From the NCBI GenBank assembly GCA_039583875.1, contig CM077152.1:18153059-18217058 (forward strand): 64,000 nucleotides of DNA. Direction: 5' to 3'. This stretch comes from Platanthera guangdongensis. Lineage: Eukaryota > Streptophyta > Magnoliopsida > Asparagales > Orchidaceae. The notes below the pieces were generated by a model that worked only from the letters and a program-made list of their open reading frames with translations, was not told the origin of the DNA and did not search any database. Shown in pieces: positions 32,701-43,430 of this stretch. Each line of letters starts with the position of its first letter. Within the stretch, counting starts at the first letter, position 1. The translations under genes were made by a program, and so were the position numbers.

Positions 32701-35700
32701 TTATCTGCTTGCCTCCATACAGTTTCAGACTGAGGTTCGACGCCCGCTACACTATCGAATAAGCATATCGCTCCATCTAACACCCTTAGTGCGCGCTCGA
32801 CTTCGAGCGTGAAATCAACATGGCCGGGTGTATCGATAATATTAATTCGGTGATTGTTCCAATAGGTAGTAGTTGCTGCTGAGGTAATAGTGATGCCTCT
32901 CTCTTGTTCCTGTTCCATCCAGTCCATTGTGGCTGTTCCCTCATGAACCTCACCAATCTTATAATTTCTTCCAGTATAATATAGAATGCGTTCCGTTGTA
33001 GTGGTTTTCCCAGCATCTATGTGAGCCATAATACCAATATTTCGGTAGTCTTTAAGAGGTATCGTTCTCTTTGAATCTACCAAAGAGTAGAGTAGAGAAT
33101 ATATTCATTAAGTGGACAGAAAATGAGAAGACTAAAAATTAGACCTTCCTGTAAAAGTCCTATTTAATTAACTTACAAAATTCATGGATATGCAACTAGT
33201 AGAAAAGCAATAATTATCAAATTTTGAGTGTGGACAGTAGTGTAAAACTTGCATCGACTATAATAAATTGATTTGAACTAAGATACTCGTAATTATAAAT
33301 TTATAACTATATAAGATAATGTTTTCCTTAAAGGGAAGTGTTTTCCAACTTTGCTAATGAAGGCTCATACCAAGGAGCTGTTTTCTTCACTGCTATCAAG
33401 ATAACAGTGTTATATAGATGGCATTGTTATCTACCAAATGCAGTATGTTGGCTTTTTATCTTGGTTGAGTAATTTAATGCCATCTAGAATGATCAATTGT
33501 AATTATTATCTTTCATTTTAGTATAATTAGTCTCACTATCAAATAGAAGTTAGCAGATCTGGTTGACATTTAGAAAATGTAGTCAAAATAGTAATTTAAA
33601 CGTGATTCACACCATTTTTATTTAATGATATCACCAACCTAAACAGTTGCATTTCCTAACTACATAACAGTACATGACAAATGAAACTGAACCTCTCAGC
33701 CCTTTAGATCACCAAAGAATTTTAAAAGTACTAGCAGCTGATGAGTTTTTTTTATTTCAATTTAGAACTCTGAAACATGAAAAAAGAGAGGCACGTGAGA
33801 ATTAAAGACATCATAAACATTGTTTAATCTCATGCTGTGATATCTATATAACCAAAAATAGACAGTCAAGGACATATGAGCGCTACGAATGAGTCAACCT
33901 CAAAGGACAAATAAACAATTTCATGTGGCACCCCAGTGGTGGCAACCTTAGTGATCCCACATCAGAAGGCTCAAATGTATGACCCCCAAGCCTTTGTCGC
34001 TCTTACATTCGTTTGCCAATCGGATTGTAGTGAACACTTGACAAACCTTACTACTCGGCGCATGCTTGACCATACACAATGCCTGCAACACATGTTTCTT
34101 TATCCTCATGATACGTACTCTCCTACCTCTCGCAGTGTAGCGATGCCGACCCTAAAGATCTTCATTATGCACCTAGTTTCTCTTTAGGGCTCTCTGACAT
34201 GGAATAGCGTGTTCTGATCCACGTGTCAAACTGTTCCCTTGTTGATTGGACTCCTTTTGTGGAATTCCTTGTGAACTCGCATCGTGTTTGTGGTGTGTGC
34301 CCTGTGTTTTTTCTGCCATTGTGTGTTTTGTAGCCCTAATGGCGAGGGATTCTATTATGTGGTGTGTTCGCGCCGTTTATCTTTAATTTCTGCGTATTTA
34401 CTTTTAGCGTATTTGACCCATTGTCGTAAGCCTAAATGGGGGCACATTTTGGAACCTATTTATGTGTAGGTTTTGGACACTTTGTTTTAGACAAGAAATT
34501 AGTAGAAAAGGCTCTCTCTCTCTCTTATTCCCCACTTCCCTCTCTCTCTCTCTCTCTAAACCCCACGGTTCTTCCCGTGTTGCCCCAGCCGACCCCCGCA
34601 CGGCTTCCGCCCGACCACAGACTTCGCCCGATCGACGCGGCGCTTCCCTTCTGCCACCATCGCTCCTCCGCCGGTGACACGATCCCAAGGGCAAGGGGCA
34701 TAACAGATTCTTGCATCAATTATTAGTAAATTGTGTAAGTTCATTATGTCATAACCCACGCTTATGTTGAGTATCATTGTGTTGTCGCTCACATCCTTCC
34801 AAGCACCTAGAAATTCTGGACCGTGTTCAAGTTGATAACCCCAACTGTGCTGACTAAAGTATTTTCTTCTTCTTGATGAGATCCCAATGAAAGAGAATCA
34901 CCTCTTCGAGATTCCTCTGACACCTACTGATTCAAATTATGTTTATTGGGATGTTAATGATGTTTTGTTGCGCATTTGGTTAGTAAATAATCCATAAGAT
35001 GTGTATCTGCATATCATCGATCATAATGAAATTGTGAAAGTTGGATGCAATAATCTAGAAACGCTCTTCTCTACCAAGGGTTTCAAGACTTCATAGACAA
35101 ATTCCCCCTACTCTGATCTTTTTACACGACCGACCATCACTTCATAGGATACTTAATAAAAGTTCCAGCAATTAGGATCTGAACTCCCACAAGACCATCC
35201 TCTCTTTCTGCAAATATCGCAACTCAGTAAGACACTTCGAAGAGCTGCTGGTTGCTTATAACCTCCAGTGTTTACCAGACACTTGAGGCGACCCGACAAT
35301 AGATTATGGGAAGTCTACTATTCTCACATAAGAGCCTATTACTCAAGTATCCACCATGACTCATCTATTAAGTTTTAGAAGGTGGAATAGAATGACATAA
35401 CAAATATGTCACGACGGATTGTCCATTCTTTCTGCTGACATTACCCTAAAGTTAGGGTTTGGGGGTGAACATTGCCTTGTGAAAAATGAAAAATAAGTAC
35501 ATGGAAAAGGGAAAATACAAAAAAAAAACTAATGGGCCAAAATACAAAACTATCCCTGAAGCCCAAAACTAGACTTGATTGTATTCTAATATCCCCCCTC
35601 AAACTCATGACGTTGCTGCTAGAAGCATAGAGAGTTTGCCAACCAAAAAACGAAAATGCTGAATTGTATGGGACTTTGTAAACAGATCGGCAATCTGCGC

Positions 35701-38700
35701 AGAAGAGGAAACAAACGACGACGAGATAGCTCCATGCTTAAGGTGATGATGTGTGATATGACAATCAATCTCTATGTGTTTTGTTCTTTCATGAAAAACC
35801 GAATTACGGCAATCTGAATTGCACACTTATTGTCGCAGTACATAGGAGTAGGGTGCGGAAAGGAAACGCCCATATGATTGAGTAGCCGTCGTAACCAAAC
35901 TACCTCAAGAGTAGTTGACGACATTGCACGATACTCAGCATCTATGGAAGATACAATAACAATATCTTGTTTCTTGCTCCTCCAAGAAATGAAAGAATCC
36001 CCTAAAAAATATACAGAATCCAGTGACAGACTTGCGATCAGAAGGGTCACCTGCCCCATCAACATCAGAATAAGCATGCAACTCCAATGAAGAAGATGAT
36101 GAAAATATGAAACTTTGAAATCGAGTGCCCCTCAAGTATCTCAGAATACGATGAACCGTAGCCCAATGAATCGTGGTAGGGGAGGTGACAAACTGGACAA
36201 CATGAACATTATGAGCAATATTTGGGTGTGTAAAGTAAGATAAACCAAGCTACCAACAATAGTGCGATATAAAGTAGGATCGGGCAAGGGAACACCATCT
36301 GAAGGTGAGAGACGAGCATTAAGCTCCAAAGGGATATCAACAATCTTGTTATACGAGCATGATCAAGAATATCACTTGTGTACTTATACTAAGAGAGAAG
36401 ATAACCTTTTGGGGAATAGGCTACTTCAATACCCAGAAAATAACGTAGAGGGTCCAAATCCTTCATTTCAAAACAATGAGTTAATTCAAACTTCAATGTC
36501 GCAATCCCGTCCACGTCATCCCCAGTGATAATCATGTCATCAACGTATAAGGAAAGCATAATACGACCAATAGAAGTGCACACGATAAAGAGAGCCGGAT
36601 CATGCTCACTTTAAGAGAAACTAAAGGAAGTAATCACAGTAGAGAACTTTTCAAACCAAGCTCGAGGGGCTTGTTTAAGTCCATATAAGGCTTTCTTAAG
36701 CTTGCAAATTTTACTGGTACCATGTGAAACACATGGAGGCAGAGTCATATAAACGTCCTATTTGGGGTCTTCATTCAAAAAAGCATTTTTAAAATCCATC
36801 TGAGAGATGTGTCACTGACGAACAGATGCAACTACAATGAGAGTACGACAATGGTCATTTTAGAGACAGGGGCAAAAGCCTCCTCATAATCCATACCATA
36901 CCGCTGAGAGAAACTCTTGGCAACCAATCTTGCTTTATACCTTTCAACAGACCCATTCGGCTTGGTTTTGATTTTATAAAACCAACGAGACCCAATAATG
37001 CTCTTACCAGAAGGTAAGAGAATCAAACTCTAGTATCTGTTTTATTCAATACAGAAAGTTCTTCATCCAAAGCTTGCTGCCAAAGAGAATCAAGGGCTGC
37101 CTCTTTATAGGATAACGGCTCAGAGAGATTGTGCGCTGAGGCTAAAAATGAAATAAAAGAGCCTGAATAACAAGAGTAAACAAAGTCAAGTAATTGAGTG
37201 GACATACGAGTGCGAGGACGACGAGGGTCAACAGTCTTAGCAGGTGATTGGGTAGCCTCTGGAGGAGAGCTAGTAACAAACGACAAAGTACCATTATCAC
37301 CAAAGCTAGATCCATTCTCTAATACATTATCAAGAGTGCACGGAGCTTGAGAGGGTACACAATCAATGTCATCAGATAATGGATCAAGACGGATAATATC
37401 AGATTTAGTCAATTCAAGAGAACTATCAGGTATAGAAAAAAAGGTATGTGTTCAAGAAATACAACATGGCGAGAGATATAGTTTTTTTGTAGCTGGATCA
37501 AATCAACGATATCCTTTCTGCCCTTCACCATAACAATGAAAAACACAAATAGCGGACTTTGGAGAAAATTTGGTACGTTCTACATGAGGTTGAAGGAGTA
37601 ATCAGGAGCATGTCCATTTAGTCTTTCAAAAGGTGAGATGGGATTTTATTAATCAAATTGACAGCGGTAAAGACAACCTCTCCCCAAAAGTCAATAAGAA
37701 CATATGCAGATAATAACAGAGAGCAAACTGTTTCAACGACATGTCAATGTTTTCTTTATGCAACACCATTTTGCCCAGGGGTGTCAGTACAAGATGACTG
37801 GTAAATAGTTCCATCTAAAGGAAGCAACTCACAAAATTTATGATAAGTATACTCACCACCTAAATCACATCGAAAACACTTGATGACACGAGAATGTTGA
37901 GTTTTAACCAAGCTACAAAAAGTATTTGTACAACCTCATATTCGTTGAGTGGGACCTCAGAAGAGACTAAGGCTAGAGAGGGCCGTTCAGGCCCGGGCGA
38001 GCCGAACAAGTGAGTGGAGGTTGCCTCCCGGGCTCGCGCGGGGAAAGGGCTGAGGGCGAGCATGGGGAGAGTGGGGCGACTTGGTTCGCACTCACCCTAG
38101 GCTTAGGTCAGGTGGAGGGCGAGTGAAGCAATGCGGCCTGCACTTGCCCACGAGTCAGGGCAAGCAGCGAGTATTGTCTTCATCGGGCACTCACCTCCCT
38201 AAGCGAGTGGTCGACTCGCCCAGAAGTAGTTCTCTAGGGAGACCATTTTGGTCTGCTAATAGTCCCTCCAAATAGCGGAGTTTTGTTGTTGGCAGACCAA
38301 CTTTAGTTGCGTATAGTAAAACCAAAAGGCGGGATTCGGCTATTTGCAAGCCAGACTTGGAAAACTATAAATAGACCCTCAAGTGCACCTTCGGAGAGGA
38401 TCCTTTCTTTGGATTTTTGGTGCGGTGAGTGTGGATTGTAGCCTGCACAAGAAAATAATGAGTAAGTCTCATGGCTGGAGGTGAAGGGCAAGGGGATGAC
38501 CTGGGCGACTCGCCACCCCCGACGGGATTCGCCACAGTGAAGCTTTTAGAGGAGTTCAAGAGGGAAATTATGGAGACCATGCATCACGCTTTCGCTGCGC
38601 ATGGAGAGTGCTTGACGCCTCCTGACCCGGTGGTCGCGCCCAGTCACAAGGCGAGAACGCTCAAGGTAGGCGACCCGGGAAGGAGGTGGCAGCCGAGGGC

Positions 38701-41309
38701 AGTGAGCGAGATCTAGCAGGGCAAGAGTTGTTCCCCAGCCCGGCGAGTGCGGGACGATCCGGCGAGCTGATGGCGTGAGAACTACCGGCTCGCCCTGCAG
38801 GGGAGGAAGTCCTTTTAGCGAGCTGGTCGTCTCGGCCCCAGTTCCAGAGGGGTTCCGGGTGTCGGAGATGTCTTACTACACCGACAGATATGATCCCGTT
38901 CAACACGTTCAGTGGTTTGAAGATGCAGTTTGTGAAAAAGAGAGACAGACTGCATGTGCTGGTTCTATTATACGTCGACGATATGATCGTGACCGAGAAT
39001 GACGACGGGGAGGTGGTGATGCTTAGGTCAGAGCTATCAATCCATTTTGAGATGAAGGATTTGAGTGAGCTGCACCACTTTCTTGGATTAAAGGTTGAGA
39101 AAAGGGAGAGCGGTCTGCACGTGTCTCAGAGGGCTTATGCCAAGAGGATTGTGGAGCGATTCGGCATGAAGGAAGGGAAGAACGCCTCCGTGCCGCTCGA
39201 GTTTGGGTTGAAGCTTCAGAAGGATGAGGGGAGGATTCTTCCTGACCCGAAGGTATCTCGGGCCTTGATGGGAAGTTTGATCTATCCGACTATCACTCGG
39301 CCAAACATCGTGTTTGCTATTGTCTGGATTAGCAGATATAGGAAGGAGCCGCGGATGCCTCATCTGGAGGCGGCAAATAGGATTTTAAAGTATGTGAAGA
39401 CAACCCTGGACATGGGTTTATTGTATGAAAGAGAGTCAAGCTTCACTTTGCATGGGTATACGGATGCAGAGATGTCTCTATCTTCAGGTGCAGCAAGAAG
39501 CAGGACTATATTTACTTTTCCACCACTGAGGCAGAGTACAAAACATCATCCTTAGCTGCTCAAGAGTGTATCAGGTTGCGGAGACTGGTGATGGATGTTG
39601 ATGAGGAGGTGAAATGACCAACCATGATTCGCGGCGATAACCATAGTGCCCTTAAACTGGTAACAAATCTACTATGTCATGCACGAACAAAGCACATTGA
39701 GATAGAGCATCACTTTATTCGGGAAAAGGTGTGAGGAGGATCTCTCGCTGTGGAGCATGTGCAAATTCAGGACAACATAGCAGACATTTTCACGAAGGCT
39801 CTATACAAGGGGTATTTTGAGCGTCTTCGATCTCATCTCGGTGTTGTCTCTGGGGCTCACTTCAAGGGGGTGTGTTGAATTTTGAAGTCAGAGGTGAAGA
39901 GAAGGAAAGTTGTGTTTGGTTGGTTTGTTGGTTTCGGCGTTTGGTGTTTTCGGCGGATCCATTGTTGGGCTGTGTTTGGTTTGGCAGCTCCTTATAAATA
40001 GAGCAGTTCTCCATGCTAGACAAGGTAAACGGTAGACAAGATTGTATAGAAGGGGTAGCGGTCTGCACTTTAGAGGTCGCCTGGGAGCTGGTGTTCTGTA
40101 GCTAATTTCTGTTTTTGCGATTAGAAGTTGTTGAGGTCGCCGAAACAGTCCGTCGGAGGTGATTGGGGGTTGTGTTTGTGGGTTTCCTGCAGCAGCCCAC
40201 TGAAGGTGAGTCCGCTGAAGTTGTTGCCGATTACTGGTGTTGTCCGTTGTTAGCATTGTCCTATGCAGTGCTTGCAAGTTCTTGGAGCCGTCCACCTAGT
40301 TGATGTTGATTGAGGTTGAAGCAGTCCGCCTAGTTGATGTTGATTGAGGTTGATGCAGTCCGCCTAGTTGATGTTGATTAAGGTTGAAGCTGTCCTCCTA
40401 GTTTTGTTGGAGCAGGTTGCGATCTGAAGTTTGTCTTTTTTTTGTTTATGTGCTTTGTAATTTGCAGTTGTTGTTTGTTCGTATGTCCTTTTTGTAATTG
40501 TCCAATACCATGCCAAATTGTCATGCGCTGGTAGTTCTTCTCGGCTGTGCCTGTACTGTCTCTAAGTAATGCAATCTTTGGTATTTTCTATACTTGTGTT
40601 ATTCTACAACGGAAATCTTAACACATTTTACCAAATTCAATAATCTAAGATGCATTTTACCAAAATCCTATATTTCAGGGTGCATTGTGCCATTTACCCA
40701 ACAATATCTTTCAATGAAAGCCAAAAAAACATGTTCTACAATGATTATAAAACTAATACTGCGAGCAATTTCCCCATTCCATCATTTCTTTACACCGTTC
40801 CCAAACAATTTTTCATGAAGTGAATATCATCAGAGAACTAACTATTTATAGATCATATAAACCAAAAAGAAAGTTTCCTTGGAAAAACTCATTTAGTCAT
40901 TTTGACAAACACTAAGAACGCTGGTCATGCGTCTGAAATTTCATGTATGTTTACTCTAAGCGGTATTCTTACACCTTACAATCTCCAATAGCTTTCCTCA
41001 ATAACTTAGCAATACTTCAATAAAGGAGTAAAAACTCAGTTTATAACAGGAAAAGATAAGGCTTTTACCGTTGTCAGCCATGGCCGTGACCACGAGTTTA
41101 TCCGTTCTCTCCAGAGACAGAGGAACCGTCGCCTCTGACCTCAGGCGAAGACAGCCGAATAATTCGTAGGCGGCGGCTCGACGGAGACTGGCGGCGAGGA
41201 AGCAATTGCGTCCAAGGGAGCGGCCGGAGGCGATACATAGGCGCCTCCGTGAGCCATGTAGGCCGCAGGCGGAGGCCGTAGCTGTTGCTTTTATGGTTTC
41301 GCTCGCCAT
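26542..41309 (-). CDS. SCO1: Chloroplast elongation factor G (nuclear), 4 exons, two frameshifts
   Basis: GTPase that moves tRNA and mRNA through the plastid ribosome after each peptide bond. Exons (- strand) are 41069-41309, 31661-33076, 28246-28758 and 26542-26706. All introns have GT..AG borders and the phases agree. Exon 1 encodes a Ser/Arg/Ala-rich, acid-poor plastid transit peptide ending in VVTAMADN. Exon 2 has the P-loop [15 protein letters not shown], switch I RGITI, switch [14 protein letters not shown] and SAFKNKG, then domains II-III. Exon 3 has domain IV ([11 protein letters not shown]) and part of V, and exon 4 the end. Spliced length is 2,335 nt; two one-base deletions (near 32689 and 32193) would restore 778 residues, close to known plant EF-G. 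With them as shown, the protein ends early. Either the locus is a pseudogene or these are sequence errors. High conservation elsewhere favours a gene under selection until recently. Confidence 0.88.
26893..27152. mobile_element. Fold-back repeat with ~125-bp arms
   Basis: The left arm starts TGTAACAACCCGCATTTTTG. The right arm ends with its reverse complement (gcgggttgttaca at 27152). Arms match over most of their length (gtcctc.ggaag, caggattc, tttagtggg, gagagaatt). TG..CA ends suggest two head-to-head LTR ends or a long-TIR MITE. No clear target duplication. Confidence 0.8.
27153..27351 (-). pseudogene. Gypsy-like gag start/leader remnant
   Basis: On the - strand, a primer-site-like acttagtatcaaaggc (27337-27352) is followed by sequence reading [23 protein letters not shown], typical of the start of a gag. 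The LTR-like TGTAACATACCC begins at 27351 on the + side. The rest of the element is missing. Confidence 0.35.
28246..28758 (-). other. SCO1: EF-G exon 3
   Basis: After the acceptor tttttcaacag it encodes [20 protein letters not shown] ... [18 protein letters not shown] ... [20 protein letters not shown] ... [20 protein letters not shown], ending GDKPGGLK before gtatgag. Open throughout; no stop. Confidence 0.95.
28759..31660 (-). other. EF-G intron 2 (2,902 bp)
   Basis: Donor aag/gttttgg at 31660, acceptor at 28759. Mostly filled by an LTR element in opposite (+) orientation (29390-31297). The flanks 28760-29390 and 31298-31660 hold nothing recognisable. Confidence 0.85.
29390..31297 (+). 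mobile_element. Non-autonomous copia/TRIM-like LTR element in EF-G intron 2
   Basis: The right LTR at 31136-31297 (162 bp, TGTTGGAG ... CTTCCAACA) follows a G-rich polypurine tract (cttgagggggggggg). The left LTR ends with the same ccatttctctcttccaaca at 29497 and is followed by tgatatcagatgg, close to the initiator-Met primer site. The interior (about 1.6 kb) has no pol. The 5' end of the left LTR is diverged. A second tract plus LTR-like start (gtgagggggag then TGTTGACATG, 30531-30548) lies inside, suggesting a compound structure. Confidence 0.65.
31661..33076 (-). other. SCO1: EF-G exon 2, with two apparent 1-bp deletions
   Basis: Starts after the acceptor ctttggtag (codon split G/AT with exon 1). 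G domain and domains II-III. The frame breaks near 32689 (YGVP then a missing base before FVNKMD) and near 32193 (between MKGSDPD and [15 protein letters not shown]). Otherwise every conserved block is present to KREYK at the donor. Confidence 0.9.
33922..34700 (+). repeat. Possible LTR remnant
   Basis: Starts tgtggcaccccagtggtggc and contains gatcccacatcagaaggctc, a phrase common near LTR promoters, then a CT-rich leader (34507-34558) and GC-rich DNA. No partner LTR is found, so this is tentative. Confidence 0.3.
34860..35420 (+). pseudogene. Possible decayed copia gag
   Basis: Many stops. Fragments such as [17 protein letters not shown] and LRRAAGCL resemble gag spacing of copia elements. 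Weak; it could be chance. Confidence 0.25.
35421..37926 (-). pseudogene. Decayed Ty1/copia pol in EF-G intron 1
   Basis: - strand remnants in copia order: integrase end with [18 protein letters not shown] sequence near 37760, linker, RT with [36 protein letters not shown], catalytic YVDDMIITG (near 36555) and [17 protein letters not shown], and RNase H with [41 protein letters not shown] and IADLFTKS. There are multiple stops and frameshifts. A polypurine-like gagtttgagggggg (35595-35608 in reverse) and an LTR-like tail lie at the left. The right end is cut where the family-A copy begins at 37927. Confidence 0.85.
37927..38417 (+). repeat. Truncated family-A LTR
   Basis: Starts TGTACAACCTCATATTCG like the solo LTR and element A. 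Has GGCGAG-rich sequence and CTATAAATAG at 38365-38374, then runs into the primer site at 38418. The end of the LTR (R-U5 with ..TTCAACA) is lost by deletion. Confidence 0.75.
38365..38374 (+). promoter_or_regulatory. LTR TATA box
   Basis: CTATAAATAG followed by ACCCTC, as in the other family-A copies. Confidence 0.55.
38418..38434 (+). other. Primer binding site, tRNA-Phe type
   Basis: TGGTGCGGTGAGTGTGG, complementary to the 3' end of plant tRNA-Phe except for one base. Confidence 0.75.
38471..38935 (+). pseudogene. Family-A gag fragment, fused to copia RT
   Basis: Starts [20 protein letters not shown] (compare MTGGEGGSEDLGELPSSGP in element A). After frame breaks it continues with [20 protein letters not shown] and [19 protein letters not shown], collinear with element A gag. 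It stops abruptly at the word gatgcagttt, where copia RT sequence begins. It is about 150 residues of the N-terminal gag only. Confidence 0.8.
38936..39870 (+). pseudogene. Copia RT (C-part) and RNase H fragment
   Basis: + strand: [22 protein letters not shown] (RT active site, 38960-38985), [34 protein letters not shown], then RNase H with LHGYTDAEM, a frameshift near 39500, [47 protein letters not shown] and [19 protein letters not shown]. It ends at a polypurine tract ttcaaggggg (39861-39870). The N-terminal RT fingers, integrase and gag of this copia are absent. Confidence 0.85.
39871..40608 (+). repeat. 3' LTR of the copia fragment
   Basis: Starts TGTGTTGAATTTTGAAGTC right after the polypurine tract, has ttataaatag near 39991-40000 as a TATA box, and ends near attctaca (about 40608). 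The 5' partner is absent. Confidence 0.6.
40289..40402. repeat. 34-bp tandem repeat, 3+ copies
   Basis: Unit gtccgcctagttgatgttga followed by ttgaggttgaagca or variants, three full copies and a partial, inside the LTR. Confidence 0.85.
41069..41309 (-). other. SCO1: EF-G exon 1 (start codon and transit peptide)
   Basis: ATG at 41307-41309 gives [20 protein letters not shown]. The composition (no Asp, few Glu, many Ser/Ala/Arg) fits a plastid transit peptide. The end VVTAMADN joins by a phase-1 intron to [13 protein letters not shown] in exon 2. Confidence 0.8.
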
Positions 41310-41760
41310 TAATTCACTCTGCTTCTCTTTCCAGAGCTCCTCTCGCCCTGCTGAGCTCGACTATCGGACGGATAACGAATAAAAACCAAGAGTTTGTTCT
41401 TTGGGTAAACATATATATGTTTTATAAAGAAAATAATATCAATATATTTAAGTTTTGTTGGTGATTGGGCGAGCCTCCTGTAGACCCGTCTAAATTAGGA
41501 GTAATAGTTATGTCAGGAGCCTGATAATGTTCAAGGTCCTGCACCAATGAGAAGCATGCAAAGGAGGTGGGGCCCGCGCATTTATGACTTGTGTCATACA
41601 CTTTTGCGCGGGGCCCGTGCATTTGGGACTTCTCATTGGCTCCCCGGACCATGCTCATGGTCAGGGTACTGACCCAAATTTTTTTCCTAAATTAGACTGT
41701 TTTAGCTCGGAAGTAATGAGTGCGCAAATAGTCACAGAAAAGGGAAAATGATGCAAGATA
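41310..41760. other. Upstream region of EF-G
   Basis: Probable 5' UTR and promoter on the - strand. No clear TATA or initiator can be fixed. A short near-palindromic patch (aatgagaagcatgc ... cttctcattgg, 41544-41640) lies in it. Confidence 0.4.
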
Positions 41761-41950
41761 ATCTTTTTAACATGAAAAATTCATCCACTGGGTGAAAAAC
41801 CATGTGACCGGATCGGTGCCGACCAAACTTTCATTATTTGTTGTCGTGTTACAGTGCTTTTGAAGAAAGCGAAGGAAACATACCGCACCTCATTACAATT
41901 AGTAGAGAGAGAGCATATTAGGCTCGGAGGGTGACGTCACCTCGCAATGA
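41761..41950 (-). repeat. Copia-type LTR remnant
   Basis: Contains gggtgaaaaaccatgtgacc and ggatcggtgccgacc, the reverse complement of the U5-like phrase found at 17670-17700. Confidence 0.4.
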
Positions 41951-42666
41951 GCTAATTCTTTTTTTCTACTACATTGGGTGAGCAACGCTTTTGATTGAAC
42001 TGGAGACTTCGACTGCTACTTAGAGGCTCAAGTGACGCGTTCTGTGTGCCTTGTCTCCATGACTTTTCTCTTGTTATGTTCAGAGGAGTCTGAAATGGTT
42101 GACTTGTTGCTTTTTGGGGGCTTGTCGTTGACTGGAGGGTGTTATGCGCGCGGAGCGTGTTGGAATTCCTTAGAGGTGCTCCGTGATCTGAAGTAGGACG
42201 TGTGTTCTGCCGGTGTCACTTTGGTGGAAGCATGTTCTTGAAAGTTGTCTTGAAGGCAGGGCGCGTGGAACGCACGCTTGGAGCGGAACGCGCGGAGGCG
42301 CACTTGGAACGGAGTGCGCGGGGGCGCTTGGTGCGGTCTTGTGAGCAGAGCGCCTTGGATCGATCTTGAGAGCAGAGCGCGCGGAGGCACGTACATGGCG
42401 TACTTGAAAACGGAGTGTACGGCGATGCACTTGGCATGGAGTCGTGTGCGTGGCGAGTCGTGTGCATGGGAGCGTGCAAGGAAGGAGCATGCTCGGGAGT
42501 GCGCAAGAAAGCAGCGCGCACGAGAGCGCGCAAGGAAGCGGAGAAGGTGGGAGGAGAGAGAGTGATTGAAAAAAGTATGCGAGGAGAGAGAAAATTGTAG
42601 GCAAAATAGTGAGGAGAGATAAAATCGTAGAAGAAATTTTGGGAGAGAAATGGTGGAAATGAAGAA
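41951..42666. other. GC-rich region with degenerate repeats
   Basis: From 42250 to 42560 the words cttggagcgga, gcgcggaggc and agcgcgcaagga recur. Open frames up to 210 codons on the - strand (42142-42774) come from this bias and show no domain. Confidence 0.4.
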
Positions 42667-43290
42667 GAGTCTGAGAGCAACTCCAACGGGTCGCCATTCT
42701 CTAAAAATGGAGCCAGAATTTCCTCCAACCGATCTGCATAATGGGCTGTATAAATGGAGATCTTCTCTCTCCACCTCTAAATTTAGAGGCAGGAGAGAGA
42801 AAATAGAGGGGCTGCAATTGATTTTTAATGTATTTTTTTATTTATTTTTGTTTAAATTAGGTATTTATGAAACCCATTTATATATTTCAATGTATTGCTC
42901 GTAATCGTCACTATATATTTTTCAAATATTACATGTAATATATCAAAAAATTTATTTTTTCGGGACCTACAAAATGAGACTAATATCGAATATATTTTAG
43001 TAATTATTTATCATATTATTATTAAAATATTATTTTATTGGGTATATATTTTTTTATACATATACTATGATTGTTATATATATAATTATACATAAATATT
43101 CATATACATATATGTGTGTGTACATACACATACAAATGTTAAAAAATACATAGAAAATATATTTTTACATCATGTTCTCTAAATATAGAGAACATGGTTG
43201 GAGTTGCTCTAACCATGTTCTCTATATTTAGAGAACATGGTACAATGGGAATCTCTAAATATAGAGATTCCCATTGGAGTTGCTCTGAGG
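42667..43290. mobile_element. Nested palindromic MITE cluster
   Basis: The left end gagagcaactccaacggg (42671-42688) is answered by ggttggagttgctct (43186-43201) and again by cccattggagttgctct (43271-43287). Between the last two are two perfect hairpins built on ctctaaatatagag and its flanks (43173-43270). The pattern suggests one MITE plus a partial duplicate of its end. Interior AT-rich, non-coding. Confidence 0.6.
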
Positions 43291-43430
43291 TCCTATTTGT
43301 ATGCCCCAAATGTAGTTACGGTGGTTACACCGTTACACGGTTATTCGCGGATCATAATCACCGTAATTATTATTTGTCGACCAATTTTATAAAGTAGACT
43401 ACGCGCATTATTTTAATAGTTTTTGCTACG
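43291..43430. other. Unassigned, short repeat end
   Basis: gtcctatttgtatgcccc ... gtagttacggtggttac is similar to 10345-10270 in reverse complement. Confidence 0.3.

Larger units (their letters stand above)
33077..41068 (-). other. EF-G intron 1 (7,992 bp)
   Basis: Donor aacg/gtaaaag at 41068, acceptor gtag at 33077. Codon phase matches across it. It contains at least four transposon pieces (separate entries). 33077-33920 and 40609-41068 are AT-rich without recognisable content. Confidence 0.8.

Noticed and set aside
42142..42774. 210-codon - strand frame
   Set aside because: Arg/Ser/His-rich, overlaps other long frames and a MITE end, no domain.
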